DNA of 64,000 bases from assembly GCF_003719195.1 (NCBI RefSeq), contig NZ_CP024996.1, forward strand, positions 3,286,001-3,350,000, written 5' to 3'. The stretch is from Herbaspirillum rubrisubalbicans (lineage in GTDB: Bacteria > Pseudomonadota > Gammaproteobacteria > Burkholderiales > Burkholderiaceae_D). Shown here piece after piece: positions 35,971 to 45,089 of the stretch. The first letter of the stretch is position 1. Each line of letters begins with the position of its first letter. The position numbers and the translations under genes were made by a program. The notes under the pieces were generated by a model that worked only from the letters and a program-made list of their open reading frames with translations, did no database searches and was not told the origin of the DNA.

Positions 35971-36813
35971 TCAGCGCACCGCTGGGCTAACCGGGGCCAA
36001 TTGCTCGTAGACCGAGCTGGCGATGCGCGAGAGTTCGGTGCGGGGGATACCGGCAGACAGTGCATATCCGAACTGGCCATCGATCCAGTAGAAGACGTTG
36101 ACCTTGCCTTCCTGGGCGAAGCGGAAACCCGTGTCGCGGTTCTGTACCTGCTCATGCGAGACATACAAGGTCATCCGCTGACCGGCTGCGTCCTGGTACA
36201 TGAATTGCGCCACTGGTCCGCTCTGGCCCGGCAGCAGACGGCCGCCGATCAGGTCGTAACCCAGCGGGGCCAGCTTGGGGGCGCGCACGTTGGCGCCCAG
36301 GCGGCGCGAGAGCCAAGTCACCAGGGCCTGCTCCTGGTCAGCGCCAACTTCCACCGGCCGCCGTATATCAGCGCTGAATACCGTATGCGCCACCGCCGCC
36401 TGGTGCGCCAGCAATACCGGAGCCGAGGCCTGCGCACCCCGCACCTTGGCGCTGCCGGCCAGGTCATGGGCAACCCAGCCACCCAGGCCACCGGCCAGCG
36501 TGAGCAATAGCATGGCCGCATAACGCCACCAGGAAGAATGATTGGCAGGCGCTTGGCGACGATGTTGCGCGGGGTCGCCAGAACCGGCCAGCACGGCGGC
36601 GGCCAGCCTTGGTGGCAGGGCTTCTTCCAGCACCGGATCGTAATGGGCGTGCAAAACGCGGTTCTGCGCCCGCCAGGCGCGCACACGTTGCAGATCGTCG
36701 GCGTGAGCCGGGTCCTGTTCCAGCCAGGCGGCAATCTTGCTGGCACGCGCCGCCGGCAACTGGCCGTCGGCATAGGCGTGCAACTCTTCTTCGGAAACAG
36801 CCGGGGTCTTCAT
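35971..36813 (-). CDS. Anti-sigma factor, membrane-bound
   Basis: A 280-residue RsiW-type protein. The cytosolic part carries SEEELHAYADGQLPAAR, the zinc-free anti-sigma style start. One membrane helix lies near 95-115 (WWRYAAMLLLTLAGGLGGW), and the periplasmic region is about 165 residues. It overlaps the sigma gene by 4 bases. It should hold the sigma factor inactive until an envelope signal releases it; the signal is unknown. Confidence 0.85.
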   Translation of the reverse strand: MKTPAVSEEELHAYADGQLPAARASKIAAWLEQDPAHADDLQRVRAWRAQNRVLHAHYDPVLEEALPPRLAAAVLAGSGDPAQHRRQAPANHSSWWRYAAMLLLTLAGGLGGWVAHDLAGSAKVRGAQASAPVLLAHQAAVAHTVFSADIRRPVEVGADQEQALVTWLSRRLGANVRAPKLAPLGYDLIGGRLLPGQSGPVAQFMYQDAAGQRMTLYVSHEQVQNRDTGFRFAQEGKVNVFYWIDGQFGYALSAGIPRTELSRIASSVYEQLAPVSPAVR

Positions 36814-37367
36814 TTCACCACCTTCAGGGTCGAGCCGGCTTCGCCACGGCCACCGGGCCCATCCATCGACTGCCGCAGCCGTTCACGGGCACGCGAGAGG
36901 CGCGACATCACGGTGCCAACCGGAATGCCCAGGGTAACCGCGACGTCTTCGTAACGCATTTCTTCCAGTACGACCAGCAGCAGCACTTCGCGCTGTTCGG
37001 CCGGTAGCCGTTGCAGTGCGGCTTCCATATCCAGTGCCAAGCCTTGGTCGGGCAGCAAGGGCGTGGCGCTGGCCTCGTCGGCCTGCTCCAGCTCCACCGT
37101 GGCCAGCGCGGGCTTGCGGCGCTGGTCGGCGTGCAGGTTATGCATGATGGCAAACAGCCAGGGGCGCATATCACTGCCGCGCTGGTAGCTGTCCAGCCGT
37201 TGCCAGGCGCGCTCCAGCGTGTCCTGCACCAGGTCGTCGGCGCTATCGCGCGCGCCGGTCAGGGCGCGGGCGTAGCGACGCAGGCGCGGCAGGCAGGCGA
37301 GCATGGCTTGCTCATCGGCCTGACGTTCGTGCTGCTGTCGCTGTTGCCGGGTGGTACGTCCGAACAT
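36810..37367 (-). CDS. ECF-type RNA polymerase sigma factor
   Basis: A 185-residue ECF sigma factor. Region 2 (LRRYARALTGARDSADDLVQDTLERAWQRL with RPWLFAIMHN) is at about 28-82, and region 4 (LPAEQREVLLLVVLEEMRYEDVAVTLGIPVGTVMSRLSRARE) is at about 120-165. It is encoded between a small secreted protein gene and its anti-sigma. A promoter with an ECF-like -35 lies before the secreted protein gene upstream and may be its own target. Confidence 0.92.
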   Translation of the reverse strand: MFGRTTRQQRQQHERQADEQAMLACLPRLRRYARALTGARDSADDLVQDTLERAWQRLDSYQRGSDMRPWLFAIMHNLHADQRRKPALATVELEQADEASATPLLPDQGLALDMEAALQRLPAEQREVLLLVVLEEMRYEDVAVTLGIPVGTVMSRLSRARERLRQSMDGPGGRGEAGSTLKVVK

Positions 37368-37384
37368 GGCGAGCGCCGGGTGCC

Positions 37385-37756
37385 TCAGGGCTTGACGATG
37401 TGCCAGACGTCCTTGACGTTGTCACCGGTGCGGTCACCCGGTTTCTTGTCGGATTCGTACAGGTACAAGGGCTTGCCCTGGTAGGCCAGTTGGGCGCTGC
37501 CATCGTCGCGGGTCACGGTGGAATAAGGGGCGGCGGGCGTGCCCATCGGCGCCACGGGCGGCCACAGCTTGGCGCAGGGGCCGTTGCAGACGCTCTTGCC
37601 GCTGTTGGCACTGTCCTTGTCGAAGGTGTAGACGGTCATGCCGTGGGCATCAACCAGGATGCCATCCATGGTCTTGACACCTGCCCCCTGGGCCGATGCG
37701 GTGAACGAAGCCGAGGCACAGGCCAAGGCCAGCAGGGAAGTTGCGAGCAGTCTCAT
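37385..37756 (-). CDS. Secreted lipoprotein-repeat family protein (COG4315 type)
   Basis: A 123-residue exported protein: signal peptide MRLLATSLLALACASASFTASAQ, then a two-part repeat with GMTVYTFDKD and SVCNGPCAKLWPPV, the secreted-repeat signature. There is no lipobox Cys at the signal end, so it is probably soluble and periplasmic. It is 18 bases before the sigma gene on the same strand. A link to oxidative or envelope stress is common for such loci but is inference. Confidence 0.85.
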   Translation of the reverse strand: MRLLATSLLALACASASFTASAQGAGVKTMDGILVDAHGMTVYTFDKDSANSGKSVCNGPCAKLWPPVAPMGTPAAPYSTVTRDDGSAQLAYQGKPLYLYESDKKPGDRTGDNVKDVWHIVKP

Positions 37757-37805
37757 GTCATTTCCTTTCGTGGTCGGGTTGCGCGTCATGCCATACCCAT
37801 GCCGA

Positions 37806-37836
37806 CGTATACGAGGGGCGGTCCAGCTTTATTCCC
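37806..37836 (-). promoter_or_regulatory. Candidate ECF-sigma promoter
   Basis: On the minus strand, GGGAATAAAG (37836-37827) and CGTATACG (37813-37806) form an ECF-like -35/-10 pair. Counted as GGAAT to CGTATA, the spacing is 17 bases. The site is about 50 bases before the secreted protein ATG. It fits autoregulation of the operon by its sigma factor. Confidence 0.5.
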
Positions 37837-37950
37837 GTCCCCGGAAAATATTTTTCTAACGCGTGACCGCGTCGGGCTGCGTCGGTGCCAGCAGCGTCCA
37901 ACCGGCGCTGTTGTTGGTCTTGTTCATTCTGCCCCTACCCCTTGGGATTA

Positions 37951-40380
37951 TCATGTCGTCCCGGCTATGCCCGGACGCTGCGTTGAGCCGACCAGGTTAC
38001 CGGACAACGCCGACCTGTGCGGTACGCGCCATTGCTGCCGCCATTCCAGGAAGTGTTCCACCGGCATCGGCTTGCCCATGAAATAACCCTGCCCCTGGTC
38101 GCAACCCATCTGCCGCAGCAGGAACCAGACTTCCTCGCTTTCCACCCCTTCGGCCACCACGCGCAGCCCCAGGTTGTGGCCGAGGTCGATGGTGGAACGC
38201 ACGATCTTGGCGTCATCCTGGTCCTGCGCCATCTTCATGACAAAGGATTTGTCGATCTTCAGTTCATCCACCGGCAAGCTCTTCAGATAGGCCAGCGAGG
38301 AATAACCGGTGCCGAAATCATCGATGCTCAAGGCAAAGCCCATGGCCGAGAGTCGCTCCAGGGTGTTCTGGGCGCGTCCCGGATCATCCATGATGGCGCT
38401 TTCGGTGATTTCCAGGCAGAGTGCGTCGGGCGTCAGGCGATGGCGCTCCAGCATCGCGGCAAATGCGACTGGCAACTCCTGGTCCAGCAAATCGCGGGTG
38501 GAGAGATTGACCGAGAATTTCAAGGACAGGCCTTGCGCCTGCAATTGCGCCGACAGGCCGGCCACCTTTTCCATCATCCACAGGGTCAACATGCGGATGA
38601 AGCCGGTGGTTTCGGCAAAGGGAATGAAATTGTCCGGGCCGACGAAGCCCTTTTCCGGGTGTACCCAGCGCACCAGCGCCTCGGCCCCGATCACCGCGCC
38701 GGTGCCCAGTTCCAGCTTGGGTTGCAGGTATAGCATGAATTCATCGCGTTCCAGCGCGCGCCGCAGTTCGGACAACAGCGACAGGCTTTCCTGGCTGCTC
38801 TGGTCGATTGCCGGATCGTAGATCACCACGCCGCTACCCTTGCGCTTGGCGGTGTACATCGCGACCTCGGCACGACTGAGCAGCTCGCCACTGGTCTGGC
38901 CATGCGCGGGATAGCCGGCTACGCCGATACCGGCGCCCAGGTCCACCGTCTGCTCCTGCAGCGACAAGGGCTGTTCCAGCACGCGCAGGATATGCGTGGC
39001 CTGGGCCAATGCACCATCGAGATCGACCTCGGGCAGCAGGATGGCGAATTCATCGCCGCCCAGGCGCGCCATCTTGGCGCCCGCGTGCAGCAACTGGCCG
39101 GACAGGCGCAGCGCGACCTGGCGCAGCAGATCGTCGCCGAAGCTGTGGCCGAGCACGTCATTGACTTGCTGGAAGCGGTCCAGATCCATCATCAGGATGT
39201 AACAACTGCCCCCGCCACTGCGCTGGACCTGGGCAATCGCCTCCTTGAGCAGATCGGCAAACTGCACCCGGTTGGGCAGGCCAGTCAAATGGTCCTGGTA
39301 CGCCAGGCGACTGATCTTCAGTTCGCGGTTGGCGATCTCCGAACGCATGGTCTCGAAGGCAGCGCCGAGCCGGCCGATTTCATCCTGGCGCCGCAGGTAC
39401 AGACCTTCGCTGTAGTCGCCCTCCCCCAGACGCTTGGCCACCGCCGCCAGCTCGCGCAAGGGGCTGGTGATGCGGCGTGCCATCACGGCACTGGCCAGCG
39501 CCGCCACCAGCACGCCCAGCACCGTGATGCTGAGCAGGATCAGTTGCAAGCGCTGATAAGGCGCCACGGCTTCGCTGACCGAACGCTGCAGCACGGCCAC
39601 CGCTTCCTGGCCATTGCTGGCACGCGCCAGCGGCAGGATGCGGGCGCGGTACTGGTTGTCGTCAATCTGCAGGTCGGTGGCACCGGCCAGGCCCATGTCG
39701 GTGTGGCCGGCCTGGCTGGCCAGCATTTGCGTCTGGGCAACCGGCAGGGTCGAGACATCGCTGCCCCAACTGCCGCTGTCACGCTGGCGCACCAGGATCG
39801 AGACCTGCAATTGCGACAGCGCCCGCATGTCATTGACCAGCGCCGGCCCCACCGGGAAGCCCATCACCACCCAGGCGATGGTGACCGGCGCCTTGACCGG
39901 CACGGCCACGATCTGGAACAGCTTGTCCCCCACCACGGCGCTCTCAGCAGCGCCATTGGCGTTGCCATTGCCAGCCTTGCGCACCAGCTCCAGGCTCACG
40001 CGCTGCAGCTCGGGGTCGGCCAGCTCCAGGGTGGAGGCATGGATGCGGCCATCGGTGCCGACCAGCATCCCGATGGTGGCGCCGATGCGCGCCCCATGGT
40101 TGGCCAGCACCGAGGCGATGGTGTCGCGGTCATCAGTGCCGATGGCCTGGCGGAATCCAAAGTCCGAGGCCAACAGGCGCGCACCCTGGGTCAGCTTCTG
40201 GGCGTTCTGGTCCAAGAGGTGCGTGAAGACGCGCTCGCCGATCACCAGTTCGTCACTGATGGCGCTGCGCGCATTGCGATCGATGGCGGTTCTGATCGCC
40301 ACGAAGCCGGCCACTTGCACCACCACGATAAGGATGATGAATAGCGCGACGATCTTGCTTTCCAAACGGTATAGACGCAC
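37951..40380 (-). CDS. Membrane-anchored GGDEF-EAL protein with Cache-like sensor
   Basis: An 809-residue cyclic-di-GMP protein. A membrane helix (about 9-30) and an extracytoplasmic Cache-like region (about 35-280) are followed by a second helix and HAMP (about 300-350). GGDEF follows, with LGGDEF near 443, then EAL with AEALVRW near 570. The EAL catalytic set (EITES, DDFGTGYSSL, KIDKSF, AEGVES) is complete. There is no RxxD I-site five residues before GGDEF. Both domains could be active; phosphodiesterase activity is the safer call. It starts 45 bases after the cupredoxin-like gene and probably shares its transcript. Confidence 0.9.
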   Translation of the reverse strand: MRLYRLESKIVALFIILIVVVQVAGFVAIRTAIDRNARSAISDELVIGERVFTHLLDQNAQKLTQGARLLASDFGFRQAIGTDDRDTIASVLANHGARIGATIGMLVGTDGRIHASTLELADPELQRVSLELVRKAGNGNANGAAESAVVGDKLFQIVAVPVKAPVTIAWVVMGFPVGPALVNDMRALSQLQVSILVRQRDSGSWGSDVSTLPVAQTQMLASQAGHTDMGLAGATDLQIDDNQYRARILPLARASNGQEAVAVLQRSVSEAVAPYQRLQLILLSITVLGVLVAALASAVMARRITSPLRELAAVAKRLGEGDYSEGLYLRRQDEIGRLGAAFETMRSEIANRELKISRLAYQDHLTGLPNRVQFADLLKEAIAQVQRSGGGSCYILMMDLDRFQQVNDVLGHSFGDDLLRQVALRLSGQLLHAGAKMARLGGDEFAILLPEVDLDGALAQATHILRVLEQPLSLQEQTVDLGAGIGVAGYPAHGQTSGELLSRAEVAMYTAKRKGSGVVIYDPAIDQSSQESLSLLSELRRALERDEFMLYLQPKLELGTGAVIGAEALVRWVHPEKGFVGPDNFIPFAETTGFIRMLTLWMMEKVAGLSAQLQAQGLSLKFSVNLSTRDLLDQELPVAFAAMLERHRLTPDALCLEITESAIMDDPGRAQNTLERLSAMGFALSIDDFGTGYSSLAYLKSLPVDELKIDKSFVMKMAQDQDDAKIVRSTIDLGHNLGLRVVAEGVESEEVWFLLRQMGCDQGQGYFMGKPMPVEHFLEWRQQWRVPHRSALSGNLVGSTQRPGIAGTT

Positions 40381-40424
40381 CCGGGCCCCGTTTCCTGTTG
40401 ACTGGATGATGGGCGATGCGCGCC

Positions 40425-41054
40425 TTACAGCGGCACCGCCTTGACATTGAGCTTGATGACGGCCCGACCATCGCCCTGCACTTCCAGCGGCTGCTCCAGC
40501 GCCGCCTGGTTCGGCCCCATGGTGAAGTACCAGGCCTTGAGCGTATAACGGCCATTGGGCAAGCTCTCCAAGCGAACCGACCCACTGCGCTCGGTGACGC
40601 CGAAATAAGGCGTATTGACCACCTGCACATAGGCCACCATCTCATCATGGATATTGCAGCCCAATACCACCGTACCAGGCTTGTCGAACAGCACCGGACT
40701 GCCCGGCACACCGGAATAGAGTTTCAGCTCAAAGGTCTTGGCCGGCGAAAACGAATAGACGTGATGCCGCACGGTGTCATGATTGGGGAACAGGATGGGC
40801 GTCCCCGTCTGCACCACCGTAACCAGCGGCATGAAGGTCTTGTTCTTCTGCTCGATCTCGACCTGGCGCGGCTTGGCCGGTGCCGGCGCCCCGCCTGCCG
40901 GTTCGGCGTAGACCACCGCATTGGGCAGCGGCTGGCCGGCGTTATCCAGTACCTGCACCGCCACCTCCGCCGCCTGCGCCCCCAGGCTCCAGGCCGCCGC
41001 CCAGATCAGGAAAACGGACTTGGCGGCGGCGTGTCTCATGTTCTTTTTCTGCAT
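40425..41054 (-). CDS. Periplasmic cupredoxin-like protein
   Basis: A 209-residue exported protein with a signal peptide ending near LGAQAAE. It has a beta-barrel with putative copper ligands: NHDTVRHHVYSFS, then VVLGCNIHDEMVAYVQVV (His, Cys, His, Met). This resembles proteins annotated as methylamine utilization proteins and other type-I copper proteins. The ATG at 41054 gives a sensible signal peptide; an ATG at 41039 is an alternative. The open frame further upstream lies in the intergenic region. It is directly before the GGDEF-EAL gene. Confidence 0.78.
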   Translation of the reverse strand: MQKKNMRHAAAKSVFLIWAAAWSLGAQAAEVAVQVLDNAGQPLPNAVVYAEPAGGAPAPAKPRQVEIEQKNKTFMPLVTVVQTGTPILFPNHDTVRHHVYSFSPAKTFELKLYSGVPGSPVLFDKPGTVVLGCNIHDEMVAYVQVVNTPYFGVTERSGSVRLESLPNGRYTLKAWYFTMGPNQAALEQPLEVQGDGRAVIKLNVKAVPL

Positions 41055-41278
41055 ATTGCTGTCACTGAAAATGGGTTCGAGGACTTTGATGCATGGCAGG
41101 CAGATCATGCATCCTGCACTATACGCAAGCCCCTTGGCCTTCATATCGGGATGTTTCTGAATTGTTGCACGGCAATATACACGCAAACGGCCAGGCAACC
41201 CAATCTCGGGGCCGCCTGGCCGTTTGCCGCCCAAACCTTCACTTAGGTAATTATGCCTGTGAAAGTTCTTGAAGTTCT

Positions 41279-41899
41279 TCAAGCATCGCTGCGCTGCGCA
41301 GTCAGATAACCGATCACCGCCGGCAGGATCTCCGGCCGCACGCTGCCCGGCGACACCCCGCCCGGGCCGGTCAGTACTACGGCCTTGATGAGCGCCTTCA
41401 ACATGCGCTGCACCACGAAGGTGGCCACGTCGATATCGGGCGTGGTGATGCTGTGGCGATGCTTTTCCAGCACCCGGCGGATGGCATCGAAGAAGCCCTG
41501 GCGAATCTCGGTGGAAACCGGCAGGTTGTAGGCCGGGAATTCCTCTTCCAGGATGCGGTTCAATTCCGGCTCCAACAGGTGGGCCGCCACCAGCGCGCTG
41601 ATCAACTTGTCGAAGTCGCTGGAGAGCGTACCGGAGTCGTCGATATGCGCCACCACGTCTTCGAACAACGCCAACATGCGGGTGGCATGGCGCTCGCGCA
41701 GGGCAAAGATCAGGGCATCCTTGTTCGGGAAATACTGGTACAGCGAACCGACGCTGATGCCCGCCGATTCGGCCACGAGATTGGTATTGGTCTTGGCATA
41801 ACCGCGCTCGACCAGCACGCGCGACATGGCATCAAGGATGGTATCGACCATCGCCCGCGAACGTGCTTGGCGAGGTTCTTTTCTGGGTTGCAGTTTCAT
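41279..41899 (-). CDS. TetR-family repressor of the efflux operon
   Basis: A 206-residue TetR regulator. The helix-turn-helix ATMxRVLVERGYAKTNTNL and AGISVGSLYQYFPNKDALI lies at about 17-65; the rest is a helical ligand domain. It is divergent from the efflux operon and has a strong dyad in the gap. It most likely represses both. The ATG at 41899 (MKLQPRKEPRQARSR) is preferred over one at 41947. Confidence 0.9.
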   Translation of the reverse strand: MKLQPRKEPRQARSRAMVDTILDAMSRVLVERGYAKTNTNLVAESAGISVGSLYQYFPNKDALIFALRERHATRMLALFEDVVAHIDDSGTLSSDFDKLISALVAAHLLEPELNRILEEEFPAYNLPVSTEIRQGFFDAIRRVLEKHRHSITTPDIDVATFVVQRMLKALIKAVVLTGPGGVSPGSVRPEILPAVIGYLTAQRSDA

Positions 41900-41959
41900 T
41901 GGCAGCTTTGATAAGGAATTCGCCCCGCCCCCGATGCGAATTCTCAACGTGAGTGATTG

Positions 41960-41984
41960 TTCGTATATCCAAGTATAATACGAA
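41960..41984. promoter_or_regulatory. TetR operator covering a -10 box
   Basis: TTCGTAT and ATACGAA are perfect 7-base arms separated by 11 bases. A consensus TATAAT at 41974-41979 overlaps the right half and could be the -10 of the plus-strand efflux promoter. A repressor bound here would block it. The tetR start is 61 bases away. Confidence 0.6.
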
Positions 41985-42161
41985 AGATGAGTTTTTACTC
42001 GCCGACCCCAGGATAGTACTCGTAAATCCGGTCCCGCGCATTGCGCCGCATCAGGCTAGTGCCACAAGACCTCTAGGCCGATTGCCCATCATCCAGCCGG
42101 GCGCGGGTCGCGAAACGCAAAAAAAGAACTCGTATCGCCAATACTCTTCGTGGAGAACTCT

Positions 42162-43664
42162 ATGAAACGCATCACGTCGCCCGCCTCCCGGCCGCGGGTG
42201 ATCGCCACCCACGCCGTGCTGGCCGCCCTGATCGGCGCGCTTGCCCTGTCTGGCTGTGCCAGCTTCGACGGCATCGGCAGCGACAAGCAATTGGCGCAGG
42301 CGCGCGACTTCAACACCCAGCGCAGCCTGTCTGACCCCAATCCCGGCGCCCCCGACGGCCAGTGGCCGGGCAGCGACTGGGTCCAGCAGTTCGGCGACGC
42401 CCAGTTGACGGCGCTGATCCAGGAAGCCCTGGCCTCCAGCCCCAACCTGCAACAGGCGCGCGCCCGCATCGGCGCCGCCGCGGCCCTGGTCGAAGCACGC
42501 GGGGCACCGCTGCTGCCCAGTGTGGATGCCCAAGCCTCGGTGATCCGCAACGAGTTCTCCAGCACCTCGATCTACCCGCCGCCCTATGGTGGCAACTGGT
42601 ACAACGAGAAAAAGGCGGGACTCAACGTCGGCTACGAACTGGATCTGTGGAACAAGAACCAGGCCGCCCTGGCCCAAGCCATCTCCAGCGAAAAAGCCGC
42701 CCAGGCCAGTGAACAGGAAGCGCGCCTGGCGCTGACCGCCTCCATCGTCTCGGTCTACAGCCAACTGGCTGCGCAATATGCCGTGCAGGACATCCTGCAG
42801 CGCACCGTACAGCAACGCAGCGCCCTGGAGAGCATCACTGCCGAGCGCCTCAAGACTGGCCTGGACAGCCAGATCGAACGCAACCAGTCGCGCACCAGCA
42901 GCGCCGATGCGCGCGCCCAACTGGAGCAGAGCGCCGGCCAGATCGTGCTGCTGCGCCAGCAACTGGGCGCACTGACCGGCCGCGGCCCCGACCGCGGCCT
43001 GCAACTGGCGCCGCCCACCCTGCAGAACCTGGCCACCCCTGCCCTGCCGGCCGAGCTGCCGCTGAACCTGCTGGGTCGCCGCCCTGACATCGTGGCCGCG
43101 CGCTGGCAGGTGGAAGCCGCTAGCCGTGGCGTGGACGTGGCCAAGGCCCGCTTCTACCCGGACATCAACCTGAGCGCCATGATCGGCTTCGACAGCCTCA
43201 TGGACAGCAACCCCTTCACCGCCGCCAGCAAGAGCATCGCCTTCGGCCCGGCGATCACGCTGCCGATCTTCGAAGGCGGTGCGCTGCGCGCCGGGCTCAA
43301 GGGGGAATACGCCAACTACGAGCTGGCCGTGGCCATCTACAACAAGACCTTGAACGATGCCTATGCCGACGTAGCACGCCAGATCGCGGCGATCCACTCG
43401 ACCGAGCGCCAGTTGCCGATCCGTCGCGAAGCCCTGCAAGCGGCCGAGCGCGCCCATGACCTGGCACGCGAACGCTATCGGCTGGGCCTGATATCGCACC
43501 TGACCTTGCTCTCTGCGGAGACCGGTGTGCTAGCCCAGCGCCAGTCGCTGGTAGCCCTGCAGGCGCAGCGCCGCGAGCAGCAGGTTGCGCTCTACAAGGC
43601 TCTGGGCGGCGGCTTCGACGCCCAGCAGGCCGGGTTGGCCTACAGCGCCGCCCCGCCGCACTGA
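42162..43664 (+). CDS. Outer-membrane efflux lipoprotein (NodT/OprM type)
   Basis: A 500-residue TolC-like outer-membrane channel. The signal peptide ends in a lipobox, ALALSGCAS, and two copies of the coiled-coil outer-membrane efflux domain follow, with the LLGRRPDIVAARWQVEAA motif near 305. GGAG lies six bases before the ATG at 42162. It is first in a three-gene operon with a periplasmic adaptor and an MFS pump. Confidence 0.92.
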   Translation: MKRITSPASRPRVIATHAVLAALIGALALSGCASFDGIGSDKQLAQARDFNTQRSLSDPNPGAPDGQWPGSDWVQQFGDAQLTALIQEALASSPNLQQARARIGAAAALVEARGAPLLPSVDAQASVIRNEFSSTSIYPPPYGGNWYNEKKAGLNVGYELDLWNKNQAALAQAISSEKAAQASEQEARLALTASIVSVYSQLAAQYAVQDILQRTVQQRSALESITAERLKTGLDSQIERNQSRTSSADARAQLEQSAGQIVLLRQQLGALTGRGPDRGLQLAPPTLQNLATPALPAELPLNLLGRRPDIVAARWQVEAASRGVDVAKARFYPDINLSAMIGFDSLMDSNPFTAASKSIAFGPAITLPIFEGGALRAGLKGEYANYELAVAIYNKTLNDAYADVARQIAAIHSTERQLPIRREALQAAERAHDLARERYRLGLISHLTLLSAETGVLAQRQSLVALQAQRREQQVALYKALGGGFDAQQAGLAYSAAPPH

Positions 43665-43824
43665 TGGGCCATGCTCGGCACCAATGCTTGCGCCAGAAGT
43701 GAAGTTTTGAACCCAATCCATCCCGCCACCGGCCTCTCCACCGTGCCGCCGGTGACCGGGACGGCCGCCTGTTCCAACAGCCAGGCCGACTGACCGCCTA
43801 CAAAGAGATAGAACGGAGTCCTCC

Positions 43825-45051
43825 ATGAGTGACAGCACCACCCAAAACAATCCGCCCGCCAAGGCCAACGGCAACGGTAATGGCAAACGCACCCGCCAGT
43901 TGATCCTGCTGACCGTGGTCCTGGTGATCGTGGCCGCCGCCTGCTTCCTGTACTGGTTCCTGCACGCGCGCTTCTTCGAAGAAACCGATGACGCCTACGT
44001 GGGCGGCAACGTGGTCCAGATTTCGGCCCAGGTCGGCGGCACGGTCGTGGCCGTCAAGGCCGATGACACCCAACTGGTCAAGCTCGGCCAACCACTGGTG
44101 GCGCTGGACGCCGCCGACACCAAACTGGCCCTGGACCAGGCACAGGCCGCGCTGGCCCAGGCAGTGCGCCAGACCCGCCAACTGTTCCTCAACAATGACA
44201 CGCTGGCGGCCAACGTGGCTGCCGCCGACGCCAACCTGGCGCGCGCCCGCGAAGACCTGCAACGCCGCCAGGCCGGCTTGTCCTCCGGCGCCGTCTCGCA
44301 AGAAGACGTCTCGCACGCCCGCGATGCCCTCAAGAGCGCCAGCGCCGCCCTCGACCAGGCACGTGCCGCTGCCGCCGCCAACCGCGCCCTGACCGACCAC
44401 ACCAGCGTGACCGAACACCCCAACGTGTTGCAGGCCGCCACCGCCGTGCGCAATGCTTACCTGAACTACGCCCGCGTCAACATCGTGGCGCCGGTCTCGG
44501 GCTTCGTCTCCAAGCGTTCGGTGCAGGTCGGCCAGCGCATCGCCGCCGGCAATCCGTTGATGGCCATCGTGCCGCTGGAACAGATCTGGATTGATGCCAA
44601 CTTCAAGGAAAGCCAGTTGCAGCACATCCGCATCGGCCAGCCAGTGGAAGTGATCGCCGATGTCTATGGTTCCAGCGTCAAGTACAAGGGCACCGTGATC
44701 GGCTTCTCGGCCGGTACCGGTGGCGCCTTCTCGCTCTTGCCGGCACAGAACGCCACCGGCAACTGGATCAAGGTGGTGCAGCGCGTGCCAGTGCGCATCG
44801 CCCTCGATCCTGAGCAGGTGCGCGCCCATCCGCTGCGCATCGGCCTGTCCACTACCGCCACCGTCGACATCCATGGCGACGGACGCACGCTGGAAGCGGT
44901 GCCCACCAATTACCAGACCAATGTCTACAACGACCTCGACAAGCAGGCCGACGCCATCGTCGAGCGCATCATCAGCGACAACGCCAGCGGCCTGCCGCAG
45001 GCGCGCAAGGGCAAGGCCAGCGCCGCACCGGTGATGGTGCCGCACACCTGA
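43825..45051 (+). CDS. EmrA/HlyD-type periplasmic adaptor
   Basis: A 408-residue membrane fusion protein: one inner-membrane helix at about 21-42, then a biotinyl-lipoyl domain and coiled coil, then a beta-barrel. The family signature YLNYARVNIVAPVSGFV is near 212. It bridges the MFS pump and the outer-membrane channel. It starts 161 bases after the preceding gene. Confidence 0.92.
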   Translation: MSDSTTQNNPPAKANGNGNGKRTRQLILLTVVLVIVAAACFLYWFLHARFFEETDDAYVGGNVVQISAQVGGTVVAVKADDTQLVKLGQPLVALDAADTKLALDQAQAALAQAVRQTRQLFLNNDTLAANVAAADANLARAREDLQRRQAGLSSGAVSQEDVSHARDALKSASAALDQARAAAAANRALTDHTSVTEHPNVLQAATAVRNAYLNYARVNIVAPVSGFVSKRSVQVGQRIAAGNPLMAIVPLEQIWIDANFKESQLQHIRIGQPVEVIADVYGSSVKYKGTVIGFSAGTGGAFSLLPAQNATGNWIKVVQRVPVRIALDPEQVRAHPLRIGLSTTATVDIHGDGRTLEAVPTNYQTNVYNDLDKQADAIVERIISDNASGLPQARKGKASAAPVMVPHT

Positions 45052-45089
45052 TCGGCGACCGCTGCCTTCACTGGACAATGACTTAAGCC

